Shown here one piece after another: positions 1 through 8,145 of a DNA stretch of 44,993 bases. Made by a program: the position numbers and the translations under genes. Position 1 is the stretch's first letter; each line of letters begins with the position of its first letter. Below the pieces are notes generated by a model. It was not told where the DNA came from. It was given only the letters and a program-made list of their open reading frames with translations, and searched no databases. The stretch comes from JBHIFB01 sp046760905 (GTDB lineage: Bacteria; Gemmatimonadota; CAZMKB01): contig JBHIFB010000007.1 of the NCBI GenBank assembly GCA_046760905.1, positions 1 to 44,993 on the forward strand. The letters run 5' to 3'.

Positions 1-47
1 GCTGCGTTTCACTTCCAAGATACGTCACCGTATTTGTGAAACGCAGC
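1..47. repeat. Perfect inverted repeat with nested inner stem
   Basis: The first 12 bases (GCTGCGTTTCAC) are the exact reverse complement of bases 36-47. Between them, ATACG (20-24) pairs with CGTAT (29-33) around a 4-base loop, so the whole unit folds into a two-tier hairpin. No T-run follows, so it is a poor intrinsic terminator for a gene to the left. It may be a repeat unit, an element end or an RNA structure. The window edge cuts the context. Confidence 0.6.
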
Positions 48-73
48 ACTAAGTTTCGCCAAATTTTCACCAA

Positions 74-110
74 TGCCTTTGTTGACAAAAGGCAAAGCTC
101 TATCTATAAT
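74..110 (+). promoter_or_regulatory. Sigma-70 promoter with inverted repeat over the -35
   Basis: TTGACA (82-87) and TATAAT (105-110) are both full consensus and are spaced 17 bp. The -35 lies inside a 7-bp inverted repeat, TGCCTTT (74-80) and AAAGGCA (88-94), which could be an operator. It would drive the gene at 223 with a leader of about 105 bases; nothing else is seen in that leader. Confidence 0.75.
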
Positions 111-222
111 CACTGATAACTACCGAACCACTTGGATACTCAACCTATACTCGAGGCTGTGCTTGAGCCGTAACGGTTATGCTTTTGATATCAGATTCGA
201 ATCTCTTTTAGTTTGGTGAAAG

Positions 223-1218
223 ATGAGCTGTGATAGCGTTACACTCGTAACCGGTGCTAACGGGCACATAGGCTCTCACATTGTGAGAAAGCTACTCTCG
301 AGGGGGAGAAAGGTGCGGGCGCTTGTGAGGCCCACGAGTGACCTGAGGAGCCTCGAAGGTCTGGAAGTGGATATTGTTCGAGGGGATGTCCTCAAACCGG
401 ATTCCCTCTCCAGGGCGGTTGAGGGATGTGATGTCGTCTACCATACGGCGGCGGTGTATGCGTTGTGGGTGAGGGATGAATCTGTGATATCGAGGACTGC
501 AATAGAGGGATCTGTGAATGTCATCTCGAGCTGCTCCCATGCCGGCGTAGGTAAGATCATCTACACGAGTTCTGCGGCCGCCATCGGCCTCTCCGATTCC
601 CCGGCGTTGATCAGGACGGAAGAGGATTACAATGCCGACGATGGTGCCCCAACATATGTGACCGCAAAAACGGAATCGGAGAAGGTCTCTCTTGATGCGG
701 CGCACAACCTGGGAGTGGGGATTATCGTAGTGAATCCCACACTTGTCCTCGGTCCCGGTGATTACAAGCCCACCCCATCAAACGCCCTGGTGAAGCGGTT
801 CGTGAAATCTGGATCCCCCTTCTTCTACGAGGGGGGTGCCAACGTGGTCGATGTTGAGGATGTGGCGGAAGGTCACCTGCTTGCAGAGGAAAGGGGGAGG
901 GATGGGGTGAGATACATCCTGGGAGGGGACAACGTCACCATAGAGGATCTTCTGGGTGCACTCGCCGAGCTGACCGGAAGAACCCGACCGCGGTTAAGAA
1001 TCGGCAGGGGGGCGGCACTAGCTGCCGGGCTTGTGCTCGAGGCAACGGCTAAGGTCAGTGGGAGACCCCCACTTTTCTCATACCGCCATGCCCGTACTTA
1101 TACAGGAAGATACGGCTACTACGATACATCCAGGGCCAGGACGGAACTCGGATACCGCTACAGGTCGTATGAGGAGGTTCTTAAGAGAACAGTGGACTGG
1201 TTCAGGAGGGAGATGTGA
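223..1218 (+). CDS. NAD-dependent epimerase/dehydratase (extended SDR)
   Basis: Extended short-chain dehydrogenase/reductase of 331 aa, similar in style to dihydroflavonol-4-reductase and hopanoid-associated HpnA sugar epimerases. The N-terminal Rossmann motif TGANGHIG is at residues 10-17. The catalytic Ser lies in YTSSAA near 116-117, and the YxxxK pair is Y145/K149. Length is normal for the family. It overlaps the next gene by 4 bases, so translation is probably coupled. The cluster (lipid-binding, FAD-oxidase and PLP genes downstream) suggests small-molecule or lipid-linked metabolism, but the substrate cannot be read from sequence. The start follows a consensus promoter; the Shine-Dalgarno is weak (GGTGAAAG). 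Confidence 0.88.
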   Translation: MSCDSVTLVTGANGHIGSHIVRKLLSRGRKVRALVRPTSDLRSLEGLEVDIVRGDVLKPDSLSRAVEGCDVVYHTAAVYALWVRDESVISRTAIEGSVNVISSCSHAGVGKIIYTSSAAAIGLSDSPALIRTEEDYNADDGAPTYVTAKTESEKVSLDAAHNLGVGIIVVNPTLVLGPGDYKPTPSNALVKRFVKSGSPFFYEGGANVVDVEDVAEGHLLAEERGRDGVRYILGGDNVTIEDLLGALAELTGRTRPRLRIGRGAALAAGLVLEATAKVSGRPPLFSYRHARTYTGRYGYYDTSRARTELGYRYRSYEEVLKRTVDWFRREM

Positions 1219-1613
1219 GCGAAGCAGATGCCTGTGAGGATGCGGAAGTCCGGATAATCGATGAGGAGAGGGCAAACCTTGCCTGCTACTTCATGAGATC
1301 CATCCTGAGGCGGAATGCTGTGGGGAAATCAAAAGCGGAGCTTGCCAGATTCTTCGAGCGGGGTGTTGGTGTGAGGGCTGGAGGCATGACGGCCTATGTA
1401 TATGCAACCGCAGACGGGATAGTGGTTACTCCCACCCAACGCGAGAAGCCCGGCATCACCATAGAGGGAGACCTGAACACATTGCTCGGGATTCTGCTCG
1501 GTGGTGGGGCGATCCGGCCTTTTCTCAGGGGAGAGGTGAGGATTGGGGGCAATCCGCTTACCGCTCTTAAGATCTTGCATCGCCTAAGGATGAAAAAGGA
1601 CAGGAGAGAGTAA
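1215..1613 (+). CDS. SCP2-like sterol/lipid-binding domain protein
   Basis: A 132-aa protein whose second half resembles the SCP2 (sterol carrier protein 2) fold. It has a helical start, a beta strand around TAYVYATADGIVVTP, then the typical 'EGDLNTLLGILLGG...FLRGEVRIGG' pattern and a final helix. SCP2 domains bind lipids or fatty acyl chains in a tunnel and have no catalytic residues. The GTG start lies in the stop region of the preceding gene (GTGA overlap), and AGGAGGGAG just upstream is a good Shine-Dalgarno. It is co-transcribed with an SDR enzyme and an FAD oxidase, so it may present a hydrophobic substrate. The family call rests on pattern recognition only. Confidence 0.65.
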   Translation: MSEADACEDAEVRIIDEERANLACYFMRSILRRNAVGKSKAELARFFERGVGVRAGGMTAYVYATADGIVVTPTQREKPGITIEGDLNTLLGILLGGGAIRPFLRGEVRIGGNPLTALKILHRLRMKKDRRE

Positions 1614-1621
1614 AGATCCAG

Positions 1622-3064
1622 ATGGAAAAAGAGAAACTCGCAGAAATCAGCGGAAGACTCGTTGAGATCCTTGGCGGGGATTCGGTTGAGAGCAGTGGAC
1701 CACGGCTTGTCGAGTATGCATCAGACATGACCGAGAATCCTCCACATCCGCCAGAGCTCGTTGTCTTCCCCGGTAACACAGATCAGGTGTCGGCATGCCT
1801 GTCGATTGCCCAGGAATATGGAGTGCCGGTTGTGCCGAGGGTATACAACACTAACCTGGGGGGGCTCGCGATTCCGCAACTCGGTGGCATCGTCATTGAT
1901 CTGACGAAGATGAACAGGATAATAGAGGTAAATCCGGATGACCTCTACATGATAATAGAACCTGGCGTGACGCAGGAGGATGTGCACAATCTCCTCGAAA
2001 AGGATTTCCCGGAGCTTCGCTTCGGCTACTCGCTCGCCCCTCCCGAGGTCTCGGTCCTGGCTAACTGCATCATGGATGGTCTCGTGAATCTATCCTACAG
2101 GTACGGTGCGATGGGCCAGTGGGTGAATGGACTCGAGGTGGTGCTTCCCGGCGGGAGGGTCGTGCGTACCGGGTCGTCTGCCGTAGTCGAAAGCTGGCAC
2201 GGTGAGCCCCCATTACCGCATCTAAGCTCCCTCTTCTTCAACGCCTTCGGCACAACCGGTGTGGTGACGAAGGCTGCCATACAGCTGTGGCCAAGACCGG
2301 AGTTCGAAGATAGATATTTCATTCTCTGCGGCGATACGACTGCCACCGAGCGATTGATTTTGAGGTTGTCCAGGAGTGAGATTCCGGATGACATCGGCAT
2401 CCTATCGTGGCCCCTGGGAAAGCTCCTGTTCGGAAACAGGAAACCACTGTACCGGGATCCTGCCGAACCGCTCTTCATAGCATACGTTTCAATATCCTCT
2501 AACAGAAAAACGATGATTAACGAGAAAATCGCCTGCTTGCGTGATCTGACCGGCGGGCTGCGAGACGAAGGAATGAAGGTGGAATATCCTCTGAACATGG
2601 ACGATCTAATAAGACTCGAGCCTTCCTTTGCCAAGTTTTCTCGGTTCCCGACCAGGCTTGACTTTCTGCTCGATCATGAGGGGGAGGGTTTGACATGGCT
2701 CGGGACATATGGTCCCTTCTCACGGTGGACCGAGGGCGCGGAGTTCGGGATGGATCTCCTGTTGAAGAACGGCATGCCCCCACTCGTGGTCTCAAGGCCA
2801 ATGTGGGGTGGACATTTCATAGTTCTCAGATTCATCATGATGTTCGATAGAAGTGACGGTGAAGAGTTGGGAAAAGTGAGACGGCTCAACAGGGAACTCT
2901 TCGAGAAAGTGATTGAACTCGGCTTCATTCCGTACAAAACCCCACCGTGGGCCTACAGGCTGCTTGCAGAGAGAATGGATCCAGCTTTCAGGAATCTCAT
3001 GGAGGGTATCAGTCACCTAGTCGATCCGCACAAGATCATGAATCCCGGAAAATGGCCGATATAG
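1622..3064 (+). CDS. FAD-linked oxidase (VAO/GlcD-like)
   Basis: Flavoenzyme of 480 aa in the vanillyl-alcohol oxidase/glycolate oxidase superfamily. The FAD_binding_4 (PCMH-type) domain covers roughly residues 35-220, with the typical entry 'ELVVFPGNTDQVSACLSIA' and the 'GGIVIDLTKMNRI...EPGVTQEDV' region. The C-terminal cap ends with DPHKIMNPGKW, the usual closing signature of these oxidases, so the protein is complete. The relative lack of Fe-S cysteines argues against a GlcD-GlcF complex subunit with clusters. Substrate unknown; 4-cresol dehydrogenase-like or D-2-hydroxyacid oxidase are both possible. ATG start, eight bases after the SCP2 gene. Its 3' end overlaps the next gene by 13 bases. 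Confidence 0.85.
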   Translation: MEKEKLAEISGRLVEILGGDSVESSGPRLVEYASDMTENPPHPPELVVFPGNTDQVSACLSIAQEYGVPVVPRVYNTNLGGLAIPQLGGIVIDLTKMNRIIEVNPDDLYMIIEPGVTQEDVHNLLEKDFPELRFGYSLAPPEVSVLANCIMDGLVNLSYRYGAMGQWVNGLEVVLPGGRVVRTGSSAVVESWHGEPPLPHLSSLFFNAFGTTGVVTKAAIQLWPRPEFEDRYFILCGDTTATERLILRLSRSEIPDDIGILSWPLGKLLFGNRKPLYRDPAEPLFIAYVSISSNRKTMINEKIACLRDLTGGLRDEGMKVEYPLNMDDLIRLEPSFAKFSRFPTRLDFLLDHEGEGLTWLGTYGPFSRWTEGAEFGMDLLLKNGMPPLVVSRPMWGGHFIVLRFIMMFDRSDGEELGKVRRLNRELFEKVIELGFIPYKTPPWAYRLLAERMDPAFRNLMEGISHLVDPHKIMNPGKWPI

Positions 3065-4095
3065 CTGAGCATCCGCTCTTTGAGGCTTATCCCTCCCTTC
3101 GGTCAAGGGTTCCGAGGGTCTCTCTTGGTAGTTTTCCTACAGAGGTCGAAAGGCTCCCTGCACTTGAGAAAAAGCTGGGATTGGGCTCTCTCTGGATAAA
3201 GCGTGATGACAGAAGCGGGAGGCTGCACGGCGGGAACAAGGTAAGAAAGCTCGAATACCTGCTGGCGGGCCTGGCTCCCAATGCAGATCACGGGATAACC
3301 GCATATGGTCCTATCTCCTCGAACTGGACCCTGGCCTGCGCTGTTTATGCACGCAGTCTGGGGATTCCAATAAACCTGCTTTTGTTCAGAATGAAGCATG
3401 CGAGGGTGGAGGAATCCGTCATCTCCATACAGCAGAAGCTCGCAGAGAAAATGGAGATCCTATCATCCCCGGTTTCGCTCCTCCCGAAGCTGATCCTGCC
3501 ATCTGTTGCAGAATTGCTTCGGGGTGGTATGGGTCTGATGCCTCCGGGAGGCACTTCCCCGACAAGCATTCTGGGATATGTGAACGCATTCCTCGAGCTG
3601 GCCCATCAGGTCGAGGAGGGACTTCTGCCCATGCCAGACGTGATCGTCCTTCCCTATGGGACCGGCGGGACAGCCGCAGGCCTTGCCGTCGGAGTCATGC
3701 TCTCGGGGAAGCAATGCAGAGTGCTTGGCGTGAGGGTCGCTTCGAGTTTTTTCTCGAATATATGGGTTGGGAGGGTTCTTTCCAATGCCGCGCTTCGGAT
3801 CATACGCGGGGGAGAGAACCGCTTTCGGTCACCCAATGCCACAGGGGATATTCTCGAAGTAGAAAGCGGTTTCTACGGGAGAGGTTACGGCCAATCCACC
3901 AGGGTAGGGAGTGAAGCGGCGCGGATCGTTGAATCTGAGGAGGGGATTGTCCTTGATTCCACATACACCGCTAAAGCGATGTCATGCCTCATAGAGAGGG
4001 CACGACAGGGCTGGGGCCGTGATAAGGATATCCTCTTCTGGCATACATTCAACTCAATTCCACTTGAGAAGGTCAAAGCTGCCTTTTTCCCTTGA
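3052..4095 (+). CDS. PLP-dependent D-cysteine desulfhydrase / ACC deaminase family
   Basis: Fold-type II (TrpB-like) PLP enzyme, 347 aa. The motif RDDRSG...GGNKVRKLEYL places the PLP-binding lysine at K63 and the substrate-anion loop at GPISSNW (86-92). A glycine-rich phosphate loop, GTGGTAAGL, follows. Members deaminate 1-aminocyclopropane-1-carboxylate or eliminate sulfide from D-cysteine; sequence alone does not choose between them. I chose ATG 3052 because homologues begin just before this point; an in-frame start at 2947 would lie deep inside the flavoenzyme gene. The 13-base overlap with that gene suggests co-translation. The C-terminal 'FWHTFNS' block is usual for this family. Confidence 0.85.
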   Translation: MADIAEHPLFEAYPSLRSRVPRVSLGSFPTEVERLPALEKKLGLGSLWIKRDDRSGRLHGGNKVRKLEYLLAGLAPNADHGITAYGPISSNWTLACAVYARSLGIPINLLLFRMKHARVEESVISIQQKLAEKMEILSSPVSLLPKLILPSVAELLRGGMGLMPPGGTSPTSILGYVNAFLELAHQVEEGLLPMPDVIVLPYGTGGTAAGLAVGVMLSGKQCRVLGVRVASSFFSNIWVGRVLSNAALRIIRGGENRFRSPNATGDILEVESGFYGRGYGQSTRVGSEAARIVESEEGIVLDSTYTAKAMSCLIERARQGWGRDKDILFWHTFNSIPLEKVKAAFFP

Positions 4096-4133
4096 AATCG
4101 TGTGAACCGTGACACTTACTGCTTTTGGTTTTC

Positions 4134-4166
4134 TTGACAATAGCCGGAATGCGTTTTTACTATAAT
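4134..4166 (+). promoter_or_regulatory. Sigma-70 promoter
   Basis: TTGACA at 4134-4139 is followed by TACTAT (4158-4163, spacing 18); a consensus TATAAT also sits at 4161-4166 (spacing 21). It would start transcription a few bases later, just at the hairpin 4171-4191, and drive the GTPase gene at 4224. Confidence 0.65.
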
Positions 4167-4170
4167 TAGG

Positions 4171-4191
4171 CCGGGCATCCCAGAAGCCCGG
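4171..4191 (+). other. GC-rich hairpin in 5' leader
   Basis: CCGGGC (4171-4176) pairs perfectly with GCCCGG (4186-4191) across a 9-base loop. It lies at the very start of the predicted GTPase transcript. No T-tract follows, so it is more likely an mRNA-stabilising 5' hairpin than a terminator. Confidence 0.45.
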
Positions 4192-4223
4192 TAGGGGTCT
4201 GACTTCTTCTGAGGTAGGGAAAA

Positions 4224-5219
4224 ATGCCGGCGAATCTGCCACCTGATTACTTCGAAGCCGAAAAAAGATACCGGAGCGCCAAGACACCCGGGGACAAGAT
4301 CCAAGCATTGAAGGAAATGCTTGCGATAATGCCCAAGCACAAGGGTACCGACAAACTGCAGGCGGATCTTAAAAGGAGAATAGCGAAGCACAAGGAGGAG
4401 GCGGAGACAAGGAAAACGAAGGGTGGCCACAGGAGGTCGGGACTCGATTCCATCGATCGTGAAGGCGCGGCCCAGGTGCTGCTTGTCGGGCCTCCTAATA
4501 CCGGCAAGTCCTCTCTAATCGAATCGGTCACGAATGCTACTCCGGAGGTGGGCGATTACCCTTTCACAACGAGGAAACCTCTTCCGGCAATGATGCCGTT
4601 CGAGGATATCCAGATCCAGCTCGTTGACCTTCCTCCGATCACAACCGACTATTTCGAGCACTGGGCAGTGAGCCTTTTGAGGAATTCAGACGCGGTTTGT
4701 GTCGTGGTCGATGTCAAGAGTGAACCGCTTGTGGAGGTGGAGTCAATCGTAGACATCCTAGATGGCAAGAAAATAGATCTGGTAGGCAAAAAACCACCGG
4801 AGGTCGACGAATGGAGTCCTATTGCCTACAAGAAGACTCTGGTCATAGCGAATAAAGTGGACTTGGATTCCGGATGGCAGCGGTATGAGCACCTCAGGAA
4901 AGATCTCAGGGGCCGTTTCGATGTCATTCCTTTCTCGTGCTACAATGACGAGCTCATACCGGCTTTTTCCCGGAAGCTATTCGAATTTTTGGAGCTGATC
5001 AGGGTTTACACGAAAGTGCCTGGGAAAAAACCAGACCTCGGACGGCCTTACGTGCTTGCCAGAGGCAGTACCGTTCTGGACCTGGCAGGAGAGGTGCACA
5101 GGGACTTCCTCGGCAAGCTGAAGTTCGCGAAGGTCTGGGGATCCGGCAAGTTCGAGGGACAGAACGTTCAGAAGGGATACGTTATCAAAGACAAGGACAT
5201 AGTGGAGCTTCACATATAA
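4224..5219 (+). CDS. DRG-type GTPase with TGS domain
   Basis: GTPase of the OBG/DRG (developmentally regulated GTP-binding) group, 331 aa. A charged helical N-terminus of about 80 residues precedes the G domain: P-loop GPPNTGKS at 89-96, switch I with TTRKP, Walker B/G3 as DLPP (135-138), and G4 NKVD at 210-213. The last 65 residues, from PYVLARGSTVLDL, form a TGS domain, often linked to ribosome or RNA contact. Odd point: the invariant Gly of DxxG is Pro here, which could weaken hydrolysis. It has its own promoter and stands alone between two clusters. A role in translation is inferred from the family only. Confidence 0.82.
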   Translation: MPANLPPDYFEAEKRYRSAKTPGDKIQALKEMLAIMPKHKGTDKLQADLKRRIAKHKEEAETRKTKGGHRRSGLDSIDREGAAQVLLVGPPNTGKSSLIESVTNATPEVGDYPFTTRKPLPAMMPFEDIQIQLVDLPPITTDYFEHWAVSLLRNSDAVCVVVDVKSEPLVEVESIVDILDGKKIDLVGKKPPEVDEWSPIAYKKTLVIANKVDLDSGWQRYEHLRKDLRGRFDVIPFSCYNDELIPAFSRKLFEFLELIRVYTKVPGKKPDLGRPYVLARGSTVLDLAGEVHRDFLGKLKFAKVWGSGKFEGQNVQKGYVIKDKDIVELHI

Positions 5220-5238
5220 TCATACAATTTCGCCGGAA

Positions 5239-5267
5239 TTGACAAGGTGCATACATGTTCTTACAAT
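5239..5267 (+). promoter_or_regulatory. Sigma-70 promoter of the metal-uptake cluster
   Basis: TTGACA (5239-5244), 17 bp, TACAAT (5262-5267). The hexamer ATGTTC occurs both in the spacer (5255-5260) and just past the -10 (5274-5279), a possible but unproven repressor contact. An AGGAGG Shine-Dalgarno follows at 5282-5287, before the start codon at 5296 or 5299. Confidence 0.75.
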
Positions 5268-5295
5268 ATATATATGTTCATAGGAGGTTAAAGCG

Positions 5296-5592
5296 GTGAT
5301 GGTGGATAAAGGAAAAAAGAATCATAACCTGGTGATCCTTACCCTTGTCGCGTGTCTCTGTCTAGCACCATTTATCATCATTGTCCATACAATCCACGCG
5401 GGAGGTGAAGGACGTGAATGCCCGATCTGTTTCATCGGAAATCAGTTTCAGATCGATTCGCTTCCCTCACAATCTTTGACCATAACTCACACGGAGTTTA
5501 CCTGGTATCATCCCACCCCTCAGAATGAACTTTCCTCCATTTTATATCAATCGAGCCCCTTCATCAGAGGCCCTCCGCTAACCTCCCTCTAA
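5296..5592 (+). CDS. Small membrane-anchored protein with CPIC motif
   Basis: A 97-98 aa protein; GTG 5296 and ATG 5299 are alternative starts behind a strong AGGAGG. One hydrophobic segment (about residues 12-34) is a signal peptide or anchor. It is followed by HAGG...ECPICFIG, a His plus CxxC arrangement that would face the periplasm. The rest is polar and Pro/Ser-rich. I do not recognise a defined family. It is reminiscent of short His/CPxC proteins found upstream of metal-responsive outer-membrane genes in Bacteroidetes. It is the first gene after the promoter of the metal-uptake cluster, so a metal-binding or sensing role is a reasonable inference. Confidence 0.6.
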   Translation: MMVDKGKKNHNLVILTLVACLCLAPFIIIVHTIHAGGEGRECPICFIGNQFQIDSLPSQSLTITHTEFTWYHPTPQNELSSILYQSSPFIRGPPLTSL

Positions 5593-5670
5593 TTCGATTG
5601 TCTGTCACTTCTTGTTAAAACCGTAAGCCTTTTCAGCGGATTCACATACTCTTTGTACATGGAGAATGTT

Positions 5671-7026
5671 ATGAAAATTTTCTCGATCATTGCTGTAACA
5701 TTGACTCTTCTCCTGTGGCAGGTTCTTATTCCCGTTTTCCAGAAACCGCTGATGGGTGGTGAGAAGGAAGAGCTTGAGCAGCTCATCGAGGAGCTGACGA
5801 GGAGAATCGACGAGCTGGAGGCAGGAAACGAAGAGACACTGGAACTTCTGTTCGAACTAAAAAGGAGGCTTGATGAGCTGAATGAGAGTGGGGAAGGAGA
5901 AAAAAGCGAGGATCTATCGAGAGAAATCGACGATTTCCTCAGAGTCGAGGTACCCGAGGAAGAACCGCCTCCGGAAGAAGTGGTCTTCACATCGCCGCAG
6001 AGACAGCTCCGCGAGCTCAATCCAGAGATAAGCATTCTTGGGGATTTAATAGGAATATTGAGCTTAGGCTCCAGTGTAGAAGATCAGGGGTATGAGGTTG
6101 AAGGAAACGGAAGCGGCCACGAACATGCCGGCCTGGATGACGGTTTCGAGCTCCAGGAGGTTGAGCTCTCACTCCAGGCGCCGCTTGACCCATATTCACT
6201 GGCGAAGTTCTTCGTCAGCATCCACGATGGAAAGGTAGAGATGGAGGAAGCGTATGCCGAATGGACGAACCTGCCCGGAAGGATGCAGCTCAAGCTGGGG
6301 AGATTCAACAACGCATTCGGCACACTGAATCGGTGGCACGAGCACGCGTTCCCGACGAACAAGATCCCGCTCGCTATACGTAACATCTTCGGCGAGGAGG
6401 GGCTAGTCGGCATCGGTGGTTCCCTCGTCTTTTTACTTCCTTCTCTCTGGGCACACTATAATGAGCTTGCTCTTGAAGTGGTTAATGGCGACAATGAGCG
6501 AGCCTTCTCGGGAGAAGGTTTCGAAAAGCCAGTCGGCCTGTTTCACCTTAAAAACTACTACGACCTCTCTGCGGCCACATACCTCGAGATCGGCCTCTCT
6601 GGTGCTATAGGAGAGAACGCCCCCGGCCTCGATGATGAGACTGTCATTGAGGGTTTGGACCTGTCGATCGGGTGGGCACCGCCGCAGCGTGCAAGGTACA
6701 GGTCACTAGAACTGCGGGCCGAGGCGTTTTTCGAGCAAAGGGATACGCCGGCTGGAAGGCTCGATACCTTCAGCTTCCTCTCATTCGTCGATCTCAAATT
6801 CGCCCGCAGATGGACCGGTGGGATCCAGTTTGATTATGTACAGGATGCACTCCACAAGGAAGAGGTAGCTTATGAACTTGTACCGTTTCTCACCTTCTGG
6901 CAGAGTGAATTTGTACGACTGAGGTTCCAATACCGGGCTCTGCGTGAGAGCACGGATGGATGGGATCACTCATTGATCTTCCAATCGACCTGGGCACTCG
7001 GGCCGCATAAGCATGAGAAGTATTAA
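5671..7026 (+). CDS. Outer-membrane porin-like protein with N-terminal coiled coil
   Basis: About 451 aa. A signal peptide (roughly 1-30) is followed by a strongly charged Glu/Lys/Leu coiled coil (about 31-75), a Pro/Glu-rich linker, then a beta-barrel-like region rich in alternating aromatic and polar residues. Patterns such as 'LKLGRFNNAFG' and the aromatic last strand resemble phosphate-selective porin O/P-type barrels. ATG 5671 was chosen over an in-frame upstream ATG at 5653 because GGAGA sits 7-8 bases before it and the signal peptide then starts properly. It lies between a CPIC small protein and a ZnuA-like protein, suggesting an outer-membrane entry route for the metal. It lacks a TonB plug, so it is not a TonB receptor. 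Confidence 0.7.
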   Translation: MKIFSIIAVTLTLLLWQVLIPVFQKPLMGGEKEELEQLIEELTRRIDELEAGNEETLELLFELKRRLDELNESGEGEKSEDLSREIDDFLRVEVPEEEPPPEEVVFTSPQRQLRELNPEISILGDLIGILSLGSSVEDQGYEVEGNGSGHEHAGLDDGFELQEVELSLQAPLDPYSLAKFFVSIHDGKVEMEEAYAEWTNLPGRMQLKLGRFNNAFGTLNRWHEHAFPTNKIPLAIRNIFGEEGLVGIGGSLVFLLPSLWAHYNELALEVVNGDNERAFSGEGFEKPVGLFHLKNYYDLSAATYLEIGLSGAIGENAPGLDDETVIEGLDLSIGWAPPQRARYRSLELRAEAFFEQRDTPAGRLDTFSFLSFVDLKFARRWTGGIQFDYVQDALHKEEVAYELVPFLTFWQSEFVRLRFQYRALRESTDGWDHSLIFQSTWALGPHKHEKY

Positions 7027-7083
7027 ACGGTGGGTAGGGCCGGGATGAAATTAATGGTATGACACAAAGACGGGAGAAGAAGA

Positions 7084-8145
7084 ATGAAGGAAACAAGACT
7101 TCCATTGAGTGCACTGATCAGTGCCGTCATCCTGGTGGCAGGCCTGGCTCCAGACGCCCATGGGGCGATAAAAATTGTGACCTCGCTACCGACTTTCGCA
7201 TCCATCGCGCGCGAGGTGGGAGGGGACCTCGTCGAAGTCGACCACATAGCAGAGCCAAACCAGGATGCTCATTTTGTGAGCCCCAAGCCGAGTTATTCGC
7301 TGATGCTGCGGGATGCAGATCTCTTCGTCACCACGGGACTCGACCTCGAGCTGTGGGTGCCGGTCGTGATAGACAAGTCCGGCAACCCCGATGTCAGGGA
7401 AGGTGGCAAGGGATACGTCAGCGCCTCGAGAGGGATCAAACTGCTCCAGAAGCCACGAGGCCAGGTTTCAAGAGCGGAGGGTGATGTCCATATCTACGGG
7501 AATCCTCACATCCACACGAGTCCAATCAACGCGATAAAAATCGCAAGAAACATTCTCACGGGCTTGAAGAAGGTCTCCCCCGAGAACGCCGATTATTTCC
7601 AGAACAGGTATAAAATCTTCGAGTCACGCATCTACAATTCCCTCTTCGGGGAGGAGCTTGTTGGGCTATTCGGTGGAGAGAAGCTTGCAAGGCTTCTCGA
7701 AGCCGGGAAGCTGTTCGAATTCCTAGAAGGAGAGGGGGTAAACGACATGGTCGGCGGAGTACCCCTCATTGAAAGACTTGGAGGTTGGATGGCAAAAGCG
7801 AAACCTTTCTATGGGAAAAAGATCATCGCCTATCACAAGAACTGGATATACTTCACATCGATCTTCGGCCTCACTATACTGGATTACGTGGAGCCCAAGC
7901 CGGGTATACCTCCCTCAGCGAGGCACGTGAGCCATATCATAGACCTGATAGAGAAGGAAGGTGTAAAGGTAATGATCGTCGCTGGCTATTTCGATGAGAC
8001 GACCCCGAAGAGGATCGAGAGAAAAACTGGCGCGAAGGCGCTTATCCTTACCATGGATGTCGGTGGGGAAGAGGGGGTCAGCGATTACTTTACGCTCATA
8101 GATTCGTGGATCGATAAGCTTCTTTCTGTATACGGGACTGATTGA
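7084..8145 (+). CDS. ZnuA/TroA-like metal ABC substrate-binding protein
   Basis: Periplasmic cluster A-I solute-binding protein, 353 aa, with a signal peptide ending near residue 27. Likely metal ligands are visible: H63 (in DAHFV), H142 with H144 (GNPHIH), H251 (in AYHKNW) and D325 (MDVGG). This three-His plus acid set fits Zn or Mn. It lacks the long His/Asp-rich loop of E. coli ZnuA but has an extra helical stretch of about 45 residues (190-235) before the third ligand. ATG follows GGGAGAAG. It overlaps the next permease start by 4 bases (TTGA), so the two are translationally coupled. Confidence 0.88.
   Translation: MKETRLPLSALISAVILVAGLAPDAHGAIKIVTSLPTFASIAREVGGDLVEVDHIAEPNQDAHFVSPKPSYSLMLRDADLFVTTGLDLELWVPVVIDKSGNPDVREGGKGYVSASRGIKLLQKPRGQVSRAEGDVHIYGNPHIHTSPINAIKIARNILTGLKKVSPENADYFQNRYKIFESRIYNSLFGEELVGLFGGEKLARLLEAGKLFEFLEGEGVNDMVGGVPLIERLGGWMAKAKPFYGKKIIAYHKNWIYFTSIFGLTILDYVEPKPGIPPSARHVSHIIDLIEKEGVKVMIVAGYFDETTPKRIERKTGAKALILTMDVGGEEGVSDYFTLIDSWIDKLLSVYGTD

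Noticed and set aside
2947..3051. Upstream in-frame extension of the PLP enzyme gene
   Set aside because: It lies inside the flavoenzyme gene and encodes a sequence unlike the family; the start at 3052 fits homologues.
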